This document shows, piece after piece, positions 13,230 through 22,795 of a DNA stretch of 64,000 nucleotides. Under the pieces are notes generated by a model, which was not told where the DNA came from, ran no database searches, and worked only from the letters and a program-made list of their open reading frames with translations. Each line of letters starts with the position of its first letter. Position 1 is the first letter of the stretch. Location: positions 62,001 through 126,000 of the forward strand of contig UQVH01000006.1 in assembly GCA_900544535.1 (NCBI GenBank). Reading direction: 5' to 3'. A program made the position numbers and the translations under genes. Source of the stretch: an uncultured Bacteroidales bacterium (GTDB lineage: Bacteria; Bacteroidota; Bacteroidia; Bacteroidales; Muribaculaceae).

Positions 13230-14573
13230 TCAGACTTCGTTGCGAAGATAGTCGAGGCCGTCACGGACAATTTTCTGAAGTTCTAACTTCGATGGATCGA
13301 CATATTCGGCAAGGGCAAAATCTTCAGGAGCCACCTCATAAATGCCGAGTGCCTCCATTCTGTCTATATCTTTGGCCAGAATTGCCTTGACGAGATATTC
13401 GGGAAGAACGTCCATCGGAAAAACCTTGTCATACTCTCCCGACATGATCATCGCACGGCGTCCGCCGTTCAGGCGGGCATCGGGAGCAAACTTGCGGCGC
13501 AGGAAACGTCCGATAAACGAGGGGCTGACACTCATCTTCGACGGGCTCATCGACGCCCAGCCCATGAATTCATCCGCGTCATCTCCTTCCGGAATCACCG
13601 TCACCTGACGGTAGGGATAGCGCAGAAAGCCATCCTCGCCGACAGGGACTCCTGTCAGGACATTCCCGGAAATAACCCTGTGATGGCGTCCGTCGTTCCT
13701 GACATCACCCTTTATCAGTGACCCGACGTCGGCTCCGGCCACAGCGGTCATGACCTGCGGATGCTCAATCTCACTTCCTGTCACTGCCACCTGAACAGCC
13801 CAGTCAGGCACCCCGGTCAACGCAAGGGCGCCGATACGTGCCAGCGTGACAATATCGAGAGTCAACACTGTCTCGCCCTTGTTGACGGGATCTATATTGG
13901 CGATCTGTACACCGGCATTTCCGGCGGGATGCAATCGAGGAAACTCCACGACTTCGGCACCTTCAAAATCAGGCAGACGCGATCCTTTTTCCACACCTAT
14001 ATATATAGGGCCTTTACAGATTGCACGCAACACTTCAATGCCCGCTTTGATTTCAGCGTCCTTACCCTTGACACACTCTTCAAGCGACAGTGCCAGCGGC
14101 GCCGTATCCATAGCCGTCACCATCACCGAGCGCGGCTGCACATCAGAGCGCGGCACAATATCAAACGGACGCTGACGCATCATAGCCCAGAGTCCGCTTT
14201 CAGCCAGCGCCCCGCGTATGGCCACGGCATCAGCCCCGGCAAACGGCTTCACGGATTCCGCAGAGCTGTCGGACGGATCAACGGCGATAACAACACGCTC
14301 GATCTTGCGGCGCGCGCCGCGCACGACGGCCTCGACCGTTCCGGCTGCCGTAGCCACGAGTCTGACAGAGGGATCATTTTTGTCATGAAGCAGAGGTGAT
14401 CCGATTCTGACCTTGTCGCCCTCCCTGACATCGAGCTTGGGCACAAAACCCGGAAAATCATCGGGCACTACGGCGACACGCGTCACACGGGCCATGCCCG
14501 CGGACACCCCGGAAGTCAGACCACCTTCAAGATTGAGGTTTAAACCTTTAGTTAGGTTGACAGTCCTTCTCAT
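13230..14573 (-). CDS. nqrA: Na+-NQR subunit A
   Basis: This 447-residue cytoplasmic subunit is the first gene of the operon. The start MRRTVNLTKGLNLNLEGG is characteristic of NqrA, and the length matches the family. It has no cofactor; in the characterised enzyme it contributes to quinone binding next to NqrB. A -7 element lies about 42 nt upstream at 14615-14622, divergent from the exbB promoter. Confidence 0.95.
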   Translation of the reverse strand: MRRTVNLTKGLNLNLEGGLTSGVSAGMARVTRVAVVPDDFPGFVPKLDVREGDKVRIGSPLLHDKNDPSVRLVATAAGTVEAVVRGARRKIERVVIAVDPSDSSAESVKPFAGADAVAIRGALAESGLWAMMRQRPFDIVPRSDVQPRSVMVTAMDTAPLALSLEECVKGKDAEIKAGIEVLRAICKGPIYIGVEKGSRLPDFEGAEVVEFPRLHPAGNAGVQIANIDPVNKGETVLTLDIVTLARIGALALTGVPDWAVQVAVTGSEIEHPQVMTAVAGADVGSLIKGDVRNDGRHHRVISGNVLTGVPVGEDGFLRYPYRQVTVIPEGDDADEFMGWASMSPSKMSVSPSFIGRFLRRKFAPDARLNGGRRAMIMSGEYDKVFPMDVLPEYLVKAILAKDIDRMEALGIYEVAPEDFALAEYVDPSKLELQKIVRDGLDYLRNEV

Positions 14574-14614
14574 CCTTAGATATTAAATTTTACCTTATTA
14601 GAAATTGTAAGGCA

Positions 14615-14622
14615 CAAAGTTA
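14615..14622 (-). promoter_or_regulatory. -7 element of the nqr operon promoter
   Basis: On the minus strand this reads TAACTTTG, a full match to TAnnTTTG. No clear TTG is seen at the -33 spacing. The surrounding DNA is very AT-rich. Confidence 0.5.
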
Positions 14623-14749
14623 ATAAATATATTTGAATATTATTAATAAGCTTTAAGTGAAATATCTCCAAATAATTAAAAATTAAAAATCCGAGGTCCC
14701 TGTTACGTTCCTTTTTAGCTACCGTTCTCTGAAAAAAAGACGCAAAACG

Positions 14750-14781
14750 TTTGCAAACACCGAATTTTCCTTATAATTTTG
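14750..14781 (+). promoter_or_regulatory. Promoter of the exbB-exbD-exbD-tonB operon
   Basis: TTTG (14750-14753), 20 nt, then TAATTTTG (14774-14781), an excellent match. Predicted start near 14788. Confidence 0.75.
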
Positions 14782-14930
14782 CAATATCGTTTATTAAACA
14801 CTCTCAACAGAGCTTTAAATTCGATACCATGTCACAAGACCGACATAGCCTCTACTTTCTCTGATATATCCAATCATCAAAACTAATAACCAATAAACCA
14901 ATAAACTTAAAATTTTAGTAATTACAAATT

Positions 14931-15755
14931 ATGGAAGCTCAAAAGCCCACCCAGCCCGCAAAGGCTAATGCCAAGAACAACTCCGGCAGCAATGTAGCCG
15001 GAATCAAGAATGCCTTTTTGGTTATTCTCGCCTGCTTCGTTGTAGCAGTGTGTCTTTTCATTTTCTGGTTCGGCCATGAATCTCACTTTGAAGAAGGCCA
15101 CCCCATCGACCTTTGGGGCACCATCTATAAGGGCGGTTTCATCGTGCCTATCCTCCAGACCCTCTTCCTTACCGTTATCGTTCTTTCTGTTGAACGTTGG
15201 ATCGCCATCTCTTCTGCAAAAGGCAAAGGCTCTATCCAGAAGTTCGTTGCAGGTGTGAAGAAATGCCTCGCTGCAAATGATATCCAGGGCGCCAAGAACC
15301 TCTGCAAGAACCAGAAGGGCTCAGTTGCCGCTGTTGTTGCCGCTGCTCTCGTAAGCTACGAGGAAATGGACAAGAACACCGTCCTCTCTAAGGAACAGAA
15401 GATCGCCAACCTCCAGAAGACAGTTGAAGAAGCTACCGCTCTCGAAATGCCCGCTCTTCAGCAGAACCTCCCGATCGTCGCTACCCTCACCACTCTCGGT
15501 ACTCTCGTCGGTCTTCTCGGTACTGTGATGGGTATGATCAAATCATTCCAGGCTCTTGCCGCATCAGGTGCTCCTGACTCAACCGAACTTTCGACCGGTA
15601 TCTCTGAGGCCCTTATCAACACCGCCTTCGGTATCGCAACCGGTGCATTCGCTGTAATCTCTTACAACTTCTACACCAACAAGATCGACAACCTGACCTA
15701 CGCAATCGACGAGATCGGTTACTCTATCGTGCAGACATTCACAGCTACACACTAA
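14931..15755 (+). CDS. exbB: ExbB/TolQ/MotA-family proton-channel protein
   Basis: This 274-residue inner-membrane protein has a Lys/Ala/Asn-rich cytoplasmic start, a first helix (~25-47), a second near 70-90, a large cytoplasmic loop, and two C-terminal helices. The TLTTLGTLVGLLGTVMGMIKSF segment and GISEALINTAFGIATGAFAVI are the diagnostic MotA/ExbB blocks. ExbB pentamers surround ExbD and use the proton gradient to energise TonB. It heads an operon with two exbD genes and tonB, the standard Bacteroidota arrangement. Confidence 0.92.
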   Translation: MEAQKPTQPAKANAKNNSGSNVAGIKNAFLVILACFVVAVCLFIFWFGHESHFEEGHPIDLWGTIYKGGFIVPILQTLFLTVIVLSVERWIAISSAKGKGSIQKFVAGVKKCLAANDIQGAKNLCKNQKGSVAAVVAAALVSYEEMDKNTVLSKEQKIANLQKTVEEATALEMPALQQNLPIVATLTTLGTLVGLLGTVMGMIKSFQALAASGAPDSTELSTGISEALINTAFGIATGAFAVISYNFYTNKIDNLTYAIDEIGYSIVQTFTATH

Positions 15756-15828
15756 TCCCTCATTACAGATTTTCAAACTCCAGGTTTAATCCAGATAAAA
15801 TTAACCTCTAACAATAGATAATCGTAAT

Positions 15829-16545
15829 ATGGGAAAAGTAAAAATGAAGAGAAAAAGCACCCTCATCGACATGACCGCGATGAGTGACGTGACTGTGCTC
15901 TTGCTTACTTTCTTCATGTTGACATCTACCTTCCTTCAGAAGGAGCCGGTCACTGTGCTGACCCCCTCCTCTGTATCAGAGCAGAAGGTACCGACCGCCA
16001 ATCTGGCGTCGATACTCGTGAGCCCTGAGGGGAAAATCTTCATCTCCATTGCCGGTGACGCTGATGCCGAAACCAAAGACACATGGGGATCTGAGGCTCT
16101 CCGCAAGACGATTCTTGATGAAGCAGTAACGCTCTACAACAGGCAGCACCCCTCCAATCAGGTGCAGCTTACGGTAGCACAGCGCGAAGCATTCTCTAAA
16201 ATCAATATGTTTGGTGTTCCTTTCCAGGTACTCCCCCAGTTCCTTTCAATGTCTCAGACTGATCAGGACAAGTTCATCACGGACATGACTCAGAAAGGCG
16301 TCGGAATTCCTATCAATGACAACAAGGATATGGACCACCTCAACGAGTTCCAGATTTGGATGCGTGCCATCTACAACTCAGGCAACGAAAACCTCGTGAA
16401 AGCAATGAAAAAAGGTGAAGGTATCGCCGTAAAGGCTGACAAGGACACCTCTTACGACATTGTTCACGACGTGCTCGACAACCTTCAGACTCTCAAGATG
16501 AACCGCTTCAGCATCCAGACTGCGTTAAAAACTGAGCAAGACTAA
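15829..16545 (+). CDS. exbD: ExbD-family biopolymer transport protein 1
   Basis: This 238-residue protein has a short basic N-terminus, one transmembrane helix (~15-37) that contains the functional aspartate in TAMSDVTVLLL, and a periplasmic domain. It is longer than the ~140-residue proteobacterial ExbD because of a periplasmic insertion around 85-160. It is followed after 5 nt by a second exbD; two different ExbD proteins suggest a hetero-dimer inside the ExbB ring (inference). Confidence 0.9.
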   Translation: MGKVKMKRKSTLIDMTAMSDVTVLLLTFFMLTSTFLQKEPVTVLTPSSVSEQKVPTANLASILVSPEGKIFISIAGDADAETKDTWGSEALRKTILDEAVTLYNRQHPSNQVQLTVAQREAFSKINMFGVPFQVLPQFLSMSQTDQDKFITDMTQKGVGIPINDNKDMDHLNEFQIWMRAIYNSGNENLVKAMKKGEGIAVKADKDTSYDIVHDVLDNLQTLKMNRFSIQTALKTEQD

Positions 16546-16550
16546 TCATT

Positions 16551-17297
16551 ATGGCACAAATAGAACAATCAGACGGCGGCAAGAAGAAAAAAGGCGCCCA
16601 GAAAAAGATGTCTATCCACGTGGACTTCACCCCCATGGTGGACATGAACATGCTTCTGATTACATTCTTCATGCTTTGTACCACTATGATCAAGTCTCAG
16701 ACCCTCACTATCTCACTCCCTTCGAATGAGAAAGTCGAGGAACAGCAGATGAACAAAGCAAAGGAATCAGAGGCCATCACTCTCATCCTGACCACTGAAC
16801 GCAATGCCAACGGCGAAGTCAAGAAAGACGACACAGGACGCCCGATGAACATAGTTTATTACTATGAAGGTATGCCTGAAGTCGCTGACGCTAACAACGA
16901 CGGTCTTATTGACAACAACAAGCTGAAAGCTGAAAAATTCCTCGGAAACGACGGAAAACTCCAGCAGGGCATCCGCAAAATCCTCCATGACCGAAACCTT
17001 CAGGTTCTGGGCAAGATCGAAAAAGAAAAAGCACGCTGGCGCGCAAAGGAATTCTCCCCGATTTCCGCAGTCAACGACTCTATCTATCAGGCTCGCGCCC
17101 GCGAGATCCGTAACGACTCGACTCTTACCCGCCCGGTAGTCATCATCAAGGCAACTCCCGAAGCCTCTTGGGAAAGCCTGATCAGCGCGCTTGACGAAAT
17201 GCAGATCAACCAGATCTCACGCTACCAGATTGACAACATCAATCAGGTTGACTCGGCGCTCATTCTCGACTACCTCAAAAAGAATCCCAAGAAGTAA
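16551..17297 (+). CDS. exbD: ExbD-family biopolymer transport protein 2
   Basis: This 248-residue paralogue has a lysine-rich N-terminus (GGKKKKGAQKKM), one helix (~28-48) with the aspartate in TPMVDMNMLLITFF, and a charged periplasmic domain. The sequence differs strongly from ExbD1 outside the membrane helix. It lies between exbD1 (5-nt gap) and tonB (50-nt gap). Confidence 0.9.
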   Translation: MAQIEQSDGGKKKKGAQKKMSIHVDFTPMVDMNMLLITFFMLCTTMIKSQTLTISLPSNEKVEEQQMNKAKESEAITLILTTERNANGEVKKDDTGRPMNIVYYYEGMPEVADANNDGLIDNNKLKAEKFLGNDGKLQQGIRKILHDRNLQVLGKIEKEKARWRAKEFSPISAVNDSIYQARAREIRNDSTLTRPVVIIKATPEASWESLISALDEMQINQISRYQIDNINQVDSALILDYLKKNPKK

Positions 17298-17347
17298 TCT
17301 TTTGATGACAGATATATAATTAACCCTGAAAAATTTCTATTGAAACT

Positions 17348-18205
17348 ATGGCAAAAGACGTAGATCTTTCATCAAGAGAATGGATTGACATTATATTCGA
17401 AGGCAAGAACAAGGACTTCGGAGCCTATGAGCTCCGCAAAGCTTCTGCCGGACGCCACAACCGCGCGATGCTCGTAATTCTCATCGTGCTCCTCCTGATC
17501 GGCCTTCTCGGCCTCCTCGCCAACACTGTGCTCCAGAAAGCTGAAGTGCGTCCTGAAGACCAGATCGAACAGGCGATGATTGACTATTCAGCTGACGATC
17601 AGCAGGAAGATGAACCTGAAGAAGAAGAGATGCAGCGCGTAGAGGAACAGCAGCCCGAAGCTCTTCCTGAAGAAATCCTCAACACCGTCAAGGCTACTGA
17701 GCTCCAGATCACCAAAGACGAAGAAGTTGTTGAAGAAATCAAGTCTCAGGACGAACTCAAGGACACTGACACCGCTGTGGGTACCACTGACTTTGATAAG
17801 GGTACCGACGACCTCAATGTGGTTCGCGAACACAAAGAAGAAGTAATCGTTGAAGAAAAGAAACCCGAACCCGTGGATGACAACCAGGTATTCACCGTGG
17901 TTGAACAGAAACCTCAGTTCCCCGGCGGCGACGCAGCCCTCCTCAAATGGGTGAGCGACCACATCCGCTACCCGGCTATGGCTCAGGAGAACAACATCCA
18001 GGGACGTGTGGTTGTACAGTTCGTTGTCACCAAGACCGGTAAGGTCGGTGAAGTGAAAGTGCTCCGCTCGAAGGACCCCGATCTCGACAAGGAAGCTGTG
18101 CGCGTGGTGAAATCACTTCCCGCATTCGTCCCCGGCAAGATGAACGGTCATGCGGTGAACGTTTGGTACACCCTTCCCGTTACCTTCAAGCTCCAGGGAA
18201 TCTAA
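17348..18205 (+). CDS. tonB: TonB-family energy transducer
   Basis: This 285-residue protein has a cytoplasmic start with the Bacteroidota motif FGAYELRK, a transmembrane helix (~41-60), a long acidic E/Q/V-rich periplasmic linker (~75-180) in place of the usual Pro/Lys region, and a C-terminal TonB domain (~190-285; FPGGDAALLKWVSDHIRYP, then GRVVVQFVVTKTGKVGEVKVL). It transmits force from ExbB/ExbD to TonB-dependent outer-membrane transporters. Confidence 0.92.
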   Translation: MAKDVDLSSREWIDIIFEGKNKDFGAYELRKASAGRHNRAMLVILIVLLLIGLLGLLANTVLQKAEVRPEDQIEQAMIDYSADDQQEDEPEEEEMQRVEEQQPEALPEEILNTVKATELQITKDEEVVEEIKSQDELKDTDTAVGTTDFDKGTDDLNVVREHKEEVIVEEKKPEPVDDNQVFTVVEQKPQFPGGDAALLKWVSDHIRYPAMAQENNIQGRVVVQFVVTKTGKVGEVKVLRSKDPDLDKEAVRVVKSLPAFVPGKMNGHAVNVWYTLPVTFKLQGI

Positions 18206-18236
18206 TCTCGACTTAATCACACTTATCCAATACGGC

Positions 18237-18278
18237 AGCCGCCGCTTTCCGGATTCAGGAAAGCGGCGGCTCGTTTTT
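18237..18278 (+). terminator. Rho-independent terminator of the exb-tonB operon
   Basis: A perfect 14-bp GC-rich stem (18237-18250 with 18258-18271) around a 7-nt loop is followed by CGTTTTTTT. Confidence 0.93.
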
Positions 18279-18369
18279 TTGTCTGTCACACCCCTACATT
18301 CTGAAATCACACTGAATCTGACATGACAACTCAACCAATCGGCACGATTTTTGTTAGCTATTATAGAAA

Positions 18370-18386
18370 CAGACTTTAAAAGTCTG
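18370..18386. promoter_or_regulatory. Palindrome in the clpB upstream region
   Basis: CAGACTTTAAAAGTCTG is an 8+1+8 inverted repeat 64 nt before the clpB start and 16 nt after a TTTTTG that could be a -33. No canonical TAnnTTTG is found here, so clpB may use another sigma factor or a regulated promoter. No CIRCE element is visible. Confidence 0.3.
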
Positions 18387-18450
18387 CCTCTGAAAACGTC
18401 TTTACAAAACCTGTACAGATACAAACAAACTCACTACTTCAACATAGCTC

Positions 18451-21039
18451 ATGAACTTCAACAATTTCACAATCAAATCACAGGAAGCCATTCAGAAGGC
18501 TATCGAAATTACCCGCGGAGCCGGTAATCAGGCCATCGAACCTGTGCATCTCCTAAAAGGAGTCATGACTGAAGGTGAATCGCTGATCAACTTTATTTTC
18601 TCCAAAGTCGGCGCCAACACTGCCACTCTGATGCGACAAGTTGACAGCAAGATCGCAGCCGAGCCCAAAGTATCGGGTGGCGAACCATACCTCAGCCGCA
18701 GCTCAAACGATGTCCTGCAGAAAGCTCTTGACATCGCCAAAAAGCAAGGTGACGAATATGTCACACTTGAGGCACTGCTTTTAGCCATTTTCTCGGTCAA
18801 CTCTCCGGCCTCGACCATACTCAAGGATGCCGGATTGAGCCAACGCGATCTCGAATCGGCAATCGCAGAACTCCGTAAAGGCAAAAAAGCGACAGACCAG
18901 AGCGCGGAAGACACCTATCAGGCTCTTTCGAAATACGCCATCAATCTGAATGAACGCGCCCGTGAAGGGAAACTCGATCCTGTCATCGGCCGTGATGACG
19001 AAATCCGCCGTGTGCTCCAGATCCTCTCACGCCGAACCAAAAACAACCCCATGCTCATCGGCGAACCTGGCACAGGCAAGACTGCGATCGCCGAAGGTCT
19101 CGCCCAGCGCATTGTCCGTGGTGACGTTCCCGAAAATCTCCGTACCAAACAGATCTACTCGCTCGACATGGGCGCCTTGGTCGCCGGTGCCAAATACAAA
19201 GGCGAATTCGAGGAACGCCTCAAGGCCATCGTCAACGAAGTGACCGGGGCCGACGGAGAGATCATCCTCTTCATCGACGAAATCCACACTCTTGTCGGCG
19301 CCGGCAAAGGCGAAGGCGCGATGGATGCGGCCAACATTCTGAAACCGGCACTCGCCCGTGGCGAACTGCGCTCTATCGGAGCCACGACCCTTGACGAATA
19401 TCAGAAATATTTTGAAAAGGACAAAGCTCTCGAACGCCGTTTCCAGAAAGTGATGGTCAACGAGCCTGACGAGGCTGCCGCCATCGCCATCCTGCGAGGG
19501 CTGAAGGAACGTTATGAAAACCACCACAAAGTCCGTATCCGCGACGAGGCGATTATCGCCGCCGTGACCCTGTCCGAGCGTTACATCACCGACCGTTTCC
19601 TTCCCGACAAAGCCATCGACCTTGTCGACGAGGCCGCTTCAAAACTCCGTCTTGAAATCGACTCCGTGCCGCAGGCCCTTGACGAGATCACCCGCCTGAT
19701 CGCACAGAAGGAGATCGAACGCGAGGCTATCAAGCGCGAAGGCGACAAAGAAAAGGTGAAGGAAATCGAGAAATCGCTCGCCGACCTGCGTGATCAGGAA
19801 AAGGAATTCACCGCCAAGTGGAAAGCCGAGAAAGAGCTGATCAACAAGATTCAGCAGAACAAGATAGACATCGAACAGCTCAACTTCGACGCCGAACGTG
19901 CCGAACGCGAGGGCGACTACGCTAAAGTCGCCGAGATCCGCTACTCGAAAGTTCAGCAGAAAGAGCAGGAAAACGCCGCTATACAGGAACAGCTGAAAAT
20001 GATGCAGGGCGAAAAGGCCTTCATCAAGGAAGAAGTAGACTCGGAAGACATCGCCGATGTGGTTTCACGCTGGACCGGCATTCCCGTCAACAAGATGGTG
20101 CAGAGCGAGAAGGAAAAACTCCTCCATCTTGAGGCCGAACTCCACAACCGTGTTGTCGGACAGAACGACGCCATCGCGGCCATCGCCGACGCCGTGCGCC
20201 GCTCACGCGCAGGCCTCAATGACCCGCGTCGCCCGATCGGTTCGTTCATCTTCCTCGGCACCACCGGTGTCGGGAAGACCGAGCTTGCAAAAGCTCTCGC
20301 CGAATATCTTTTCGATGACGAGAACATGATGACCCGAATCGACATGAGCGAATATCAGGAGAAACACTCCGTCAGCCGTCTGGTCGGAGCGCCTCCGGGA
20401 TATGTCGGTTACGACGAGGGTGGTCAGCTGACCGAAGCGGTGCGCCGCAAACCCTACTCGGTAGTCCTCTTCGACGAAATCGAAAAAGCGCACCCCGACG
20501 TGTTCAACATCCTCTTGCAGGTCCTCGACGACGGACGTCTGACTGACAACAAGGGCCGCATGGTCAACTTCAAGAACACCATCATAATCATGACCTCCAA
20601 TATGGGTTCAAATGTCATCCGCGACAACTTCTCGAAGATGACACCTGAAAACCGCGGAGAAGTCATTGAATCGACCAAGGGCGAAGTGATCGAACTGCTC
20701 AAGCAGACCATCAGACCTGAATTCCTCAACCGAATCGACGAGATCATAATGTTTACCCCGCTCGATGAAAAGGAAATCGAGGAAATCGTCGGCCTCCAGA
20801 TCAAGTCGATCCAGAAGATGCTTGCCAGAAACGGCATCACGCTCGAAGTTACCCCTAAAGCCCTCCGCTTCCTCGCCGAAGAAGGCTATGATCCGGAATT
20901 CGGTGCCCGTCCGGTCAAGAGAGTCATCCACCGCATGGTGCTCAACCAGCTCTCGAAAGACATTCTCGCGCAGAAAGTCGACCGCGAACGCCCGATCATA
21001 ATCGACTACGACGGCTCCGACATAGTATTCAAGAATTGA
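18451..21039 (+). CDS. clpB: ATP-dependent disaggregase ClpB
   Basis: This 862-residue Hsp100 chaperone extracts polypeptides from aggregates together with DnaK. It has an N-terminal Clp_N domain (~1-145), the first AAA+ domain with Walker A GEPGTGKT near residue 205, a coiled-coil M-domain (~410-525) that separates it from ClpA/ClpC types, and a second AAA+ domain with GTTGVGKT near residue 605 and the pore-loop segment GYVGYDEGG. Full length, intact. It is monocistronic as far as can be seen. Confidence 0.96.
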   Translation: MNFNNFTIKSQEAIQKAIEITRGAGNQAIEPVHLLKGVMTEGESLINFIFSKVGANTATLMRQVDSKIAAEPKVSGGEPYLSRSSNDVLQKALDIAKKQGDEYVTLEALLLAIFSVNSPASTILKDAGLSQRDLESAIAELRKGKKATDQSAEDTYQALSKYAINLNERAREGKLDPVIGRDDEIRRVLQILSRRTKNNPMLIGEPGTGKTAIAEGLAQRIVRGDVPENLRTKQIYSLDMGALVAGAKYKGEFEERLKAIVNEVTGADGEIILFIDEIHTLVGAGKGEGAMDAANILKPALARGELRSIGATTLDEYQKYFEKDKALERRFQKVMVNEPDEAAAIAILRGLKERYENHHKVRIRDEAIIAAVTLSERYITDRFLPDKAIDLVDEAASKLRLEIDSVPQALDEITRLIAQKEIEREAIKREGDKEKVKEIEKSLADLRDQEKEFTAKWKAEKELINKIQQNKIDIEQLNFDAERAEREGDYAKVAEIRYSKVQQKEQENAAIQEQLKMMQGEKAFIKEEVDSEDIADVVSRWTGIPVNKMVQSEKEKLLHLEAELHNRVVGQNDAIAAIADAVRRSRAGLNDPRRPIGSFIFLGTTGVGKTELAKALAEYLFDDENMMTRIDMSEYQEKHSVSRLVGAPPGYVGYDEGGQLTEAVRRKPYSVVLFDEIEKAHPDVFNILLQVLDDGRLTDNKGRMVNFKNTIIIMTSNMGSNVIRDNFSKMTPENRGEVIESTKGEVIELLKQTIRPEFLNRIDEIIMFTPLDEKEIEEIVGLQIKSIQKMLARNGITLEVTPKALRFLAEEGYDPEFGARPVKRVIHRMVLNQLSKDILAQKVDRERPIIIDYDGSDIVFKN

Positions 21040-21126
21040 TCCCCGCGCCTCTCATGGCGCTCTACTCTGATATTTTTTATCCTAACACACACTCATTTTC
21101 TTAACTAAACTATTTTACTGCAACTT

Positions 21127-21615
21127 ATGAAAAGATTTCTTTATCTGCTCTTAGTCCTTCCGTTGCTCGGCGTCTTCACCTCCTGTGACGACGATGACAA
21201 GGATCTTCCCAATGTATCCCTGGCCATTGACTATGAAGGTGGTTCCGAAGTAGACGGAGTTGTGAGCGTTGCTCAGGGCACTACCCTTGAAATCACCGCT
21301 CTGAAAGCTATCCCTGCCGAAGGCACAAAGGAAGCTACCCTGACAAATGTCGTATATTTCCTTGACGGCATACCAGTAGGCCGTACAAACCTCATGCCTT
21401 TCGCCATCAATATCCCGACCGGAGAACTTGAGGTCGGCGAACACTATCTTGGTGTACAGGCAACCGTTCTTCAGGTCGACAAATCGGTAGGTTTTGCCGT
21501 TGCACGCTTTAAATTCAACGTTACCCCGGCCGAGACAGAGGAACCCGGCGGCGATGAAGGCGGAACCGGCGGCACTGTCACTCCCGACACCCAGATCACT
21601 GACAAAGGACAGTAA
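21127..21615 (+). CDS. Small hypothetical lipoprotein
   Basis: This 162-residue protein starts MKRFLYLLL and has lipobox FTSC (Cys20) followed by DDDDKD, an acidic start often seen in Bacteroidota outer-membrane or surface lipoproteins. The body (~30-135) looks like a single Ig-like beta-sandwich (alternating hydrophobic strands such as EVGEHYLGVQATV). The tail (~137-162) is Gly/Glu/Thr-rich and unstructured. No characterised family recognised. It follows clpB by 87 nt without an obvious promoter, so it may be read through from clpB. Confidence 0.72.
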   Translation: MKRFLYLLLVLPLLGVFTSCDDDDKDLPNVSLAIDYEGGSEVDGVVSVAQGTTLEITALKAIPAEGTKEATLTNVVYFLDGIPVGRTNLMPFAINIPTGELEVGEHYLGVQATVLQVDKSVGFAVARFKFNVTPAETEEPGGDEGGTGGTVTPDTQITDKGQ

Positions 21616-21780
21616 CAGACAGTTGAAACTACTGGCTGAACACACATGAATATGGCGGCCATTTTCCCGTGCCGAACAGAGGCCGGTAAGATGGACGCCA
21701 TTTCCATGTCATCCCCCGACCGCCGGAGTCAGTCTGCGGAAATTCCGCCTCTAACGCCACCGCCATTTCCACCATTACTA

Positions 21781-21811
21781 TTGCAGTTGATATTAAAATT
21801 TATTAATTTTG
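21781..21811 (+). promoter_or_regulatory. Promoter of the polysaccharide-export pair
   Basis: TTG (21781-21783), 20 nt, then TAATTTTG (21804-21811). Predicted start near 21818, giving a leader of about 79 nt. Confidence 0.65.
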
Positions 21812-21896
21812 CAAAATAATACGGCTTTACAGTTCCGGAAAACTGTTTCATACCTAAGTTTTTTCATTCACCACGCATCAAAGCCATAAGCTGATT

Positions 21897-22709
21897 ATGC
21901 TGCATCTCCGTTTCAACCAGATCTCAATTCTTATAATACTTCTCCTCGCATCGGCATCGTGTTCAACGCCGAAAGACATCACTTATTTTCAGGATCTTAA
22001 GGACAATCAGATCTATACCGTTCCGACTCAGACAATCAAGATCAAGCCTGCGGACAAACTGTCGATTATCGTAAATTCGCGTGACGCGCAGCTTACCGAG
22101 ATGTTCAACCTGCCCTACGCTCCGCGCAATCTCGGCTCTGCATTGACAGGCTCCTCGCGCGGAACCAACCAGGGAGTAAGCGTCTACACCGTATCGCCCG
22201 ACGGCTTCATCGACTTTCCCCTCCTCGGTCAGGTGCAGGTGGAGGGAATGACACGCCTTGAAATTGCCGCTCTGATCAAAGGAATGCTTATATCCAAAGA
22301 TCTCGTCCGTGATCCCGTGGTGACAGTTGAACTCACCAACGGCATTGTCACCGTAATGGGCGAAGTCTCGAAACCGGGATCATACTCGATCGACCGTGAC
22401 GACATGACTATTCTCGACGCCATAGGCCTCGCGGGAGATCTGACAATCTACGGAAAACGCCAGGAAGTCAAGGTGGTCCGCAACCACGGTGACAAGCAGG
22501 AAACTTACATTGTCAGTCTTCTTGATGTCGAGAAGCTGCGCAATTCCCCCGCATTTTTCGTGCAGCAGGACGATGTCATCTACATCGACCCCAACAAGAC
22601 CCGTATCCGCCAAAGCACCCTCAACGGCAACACATTCCAGTCAACATCGTTCTGGATCTCCCTCGCCTCTCTGGCCACTACCATCACATCGCTCATCATT
22701 CTGAAGTAA
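21897..22709 (+). CDS. Polysaccharide export outer-membrane lipoprotein (Wza-like)
   Basis: This 270-residue protein has a lipoprotein signal with lipobox SASC (Cys22). A polysaccharide-export (Poly_export) domain follows (~45-140; IKPADKLSIIV at its start), then a SLBB-type domain (~143-225; VTVMGEVSKPGSYSI). A hydrophobic C-terminal helix (~248-268) matches the amphipathic helix that forms the outer-membrane pore of Wza-type translocons. It is shorter than E. coli Wza, as usual in Bacteroidota. The next gene is its cytoplasmic-membrane partner. Confidence 0.9.
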   Translation: MLHLRFNQISILIILLLASASCSTPKDITYFQDLKDNQIYTVPTQTIKIKPADKLSIIVNSRDAQLTEMFNLPYAPRNLGSALTGSSRGTNQGVSVYTVSPDGFIDFPLLGQVQVEGMTRLEIAALIKGMLISKDLVRDPVVTVELTNGIVTVMGEVSKPGSYSIDRDDMTILDAIGLAGDLTIYGKRQEVKVVRNHGDKQETYIVSLLDVEKLRNSPAFFVQQDDVIYIDPNKTRIRQSTLNGNTFQSTSFWISLASLATTITSLIILK

Positions 22710-22795
22710 TTGTGAAGCGTCCGTATACGCAGTCATCCCCTTATAAAATTTTAACTCCTGTGTTATTAAACGCCCTCTAACCCCGTGCCATAGCA

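Larger units (their letters stand above)
14574..14930. other. Divergent intergenic region between nqrA and exbB
   Basis: This 357-bp AT-rich gap holds the nqr -7 element (14615-14622) and the exb promoter (14750-14781). The exb leader is about 140 nt with no convincing riboswitch, leader ORF or strong hairpin. Confidence 0.6.

Noticed and set aside
21041..21078. GCGCC/GGCGC hairpin after clpB as a terminator
   Set aside because: The 5-bp stem is short and the T run begins more than 10 nt after it, so it does not fit a Rho-independent terminator.
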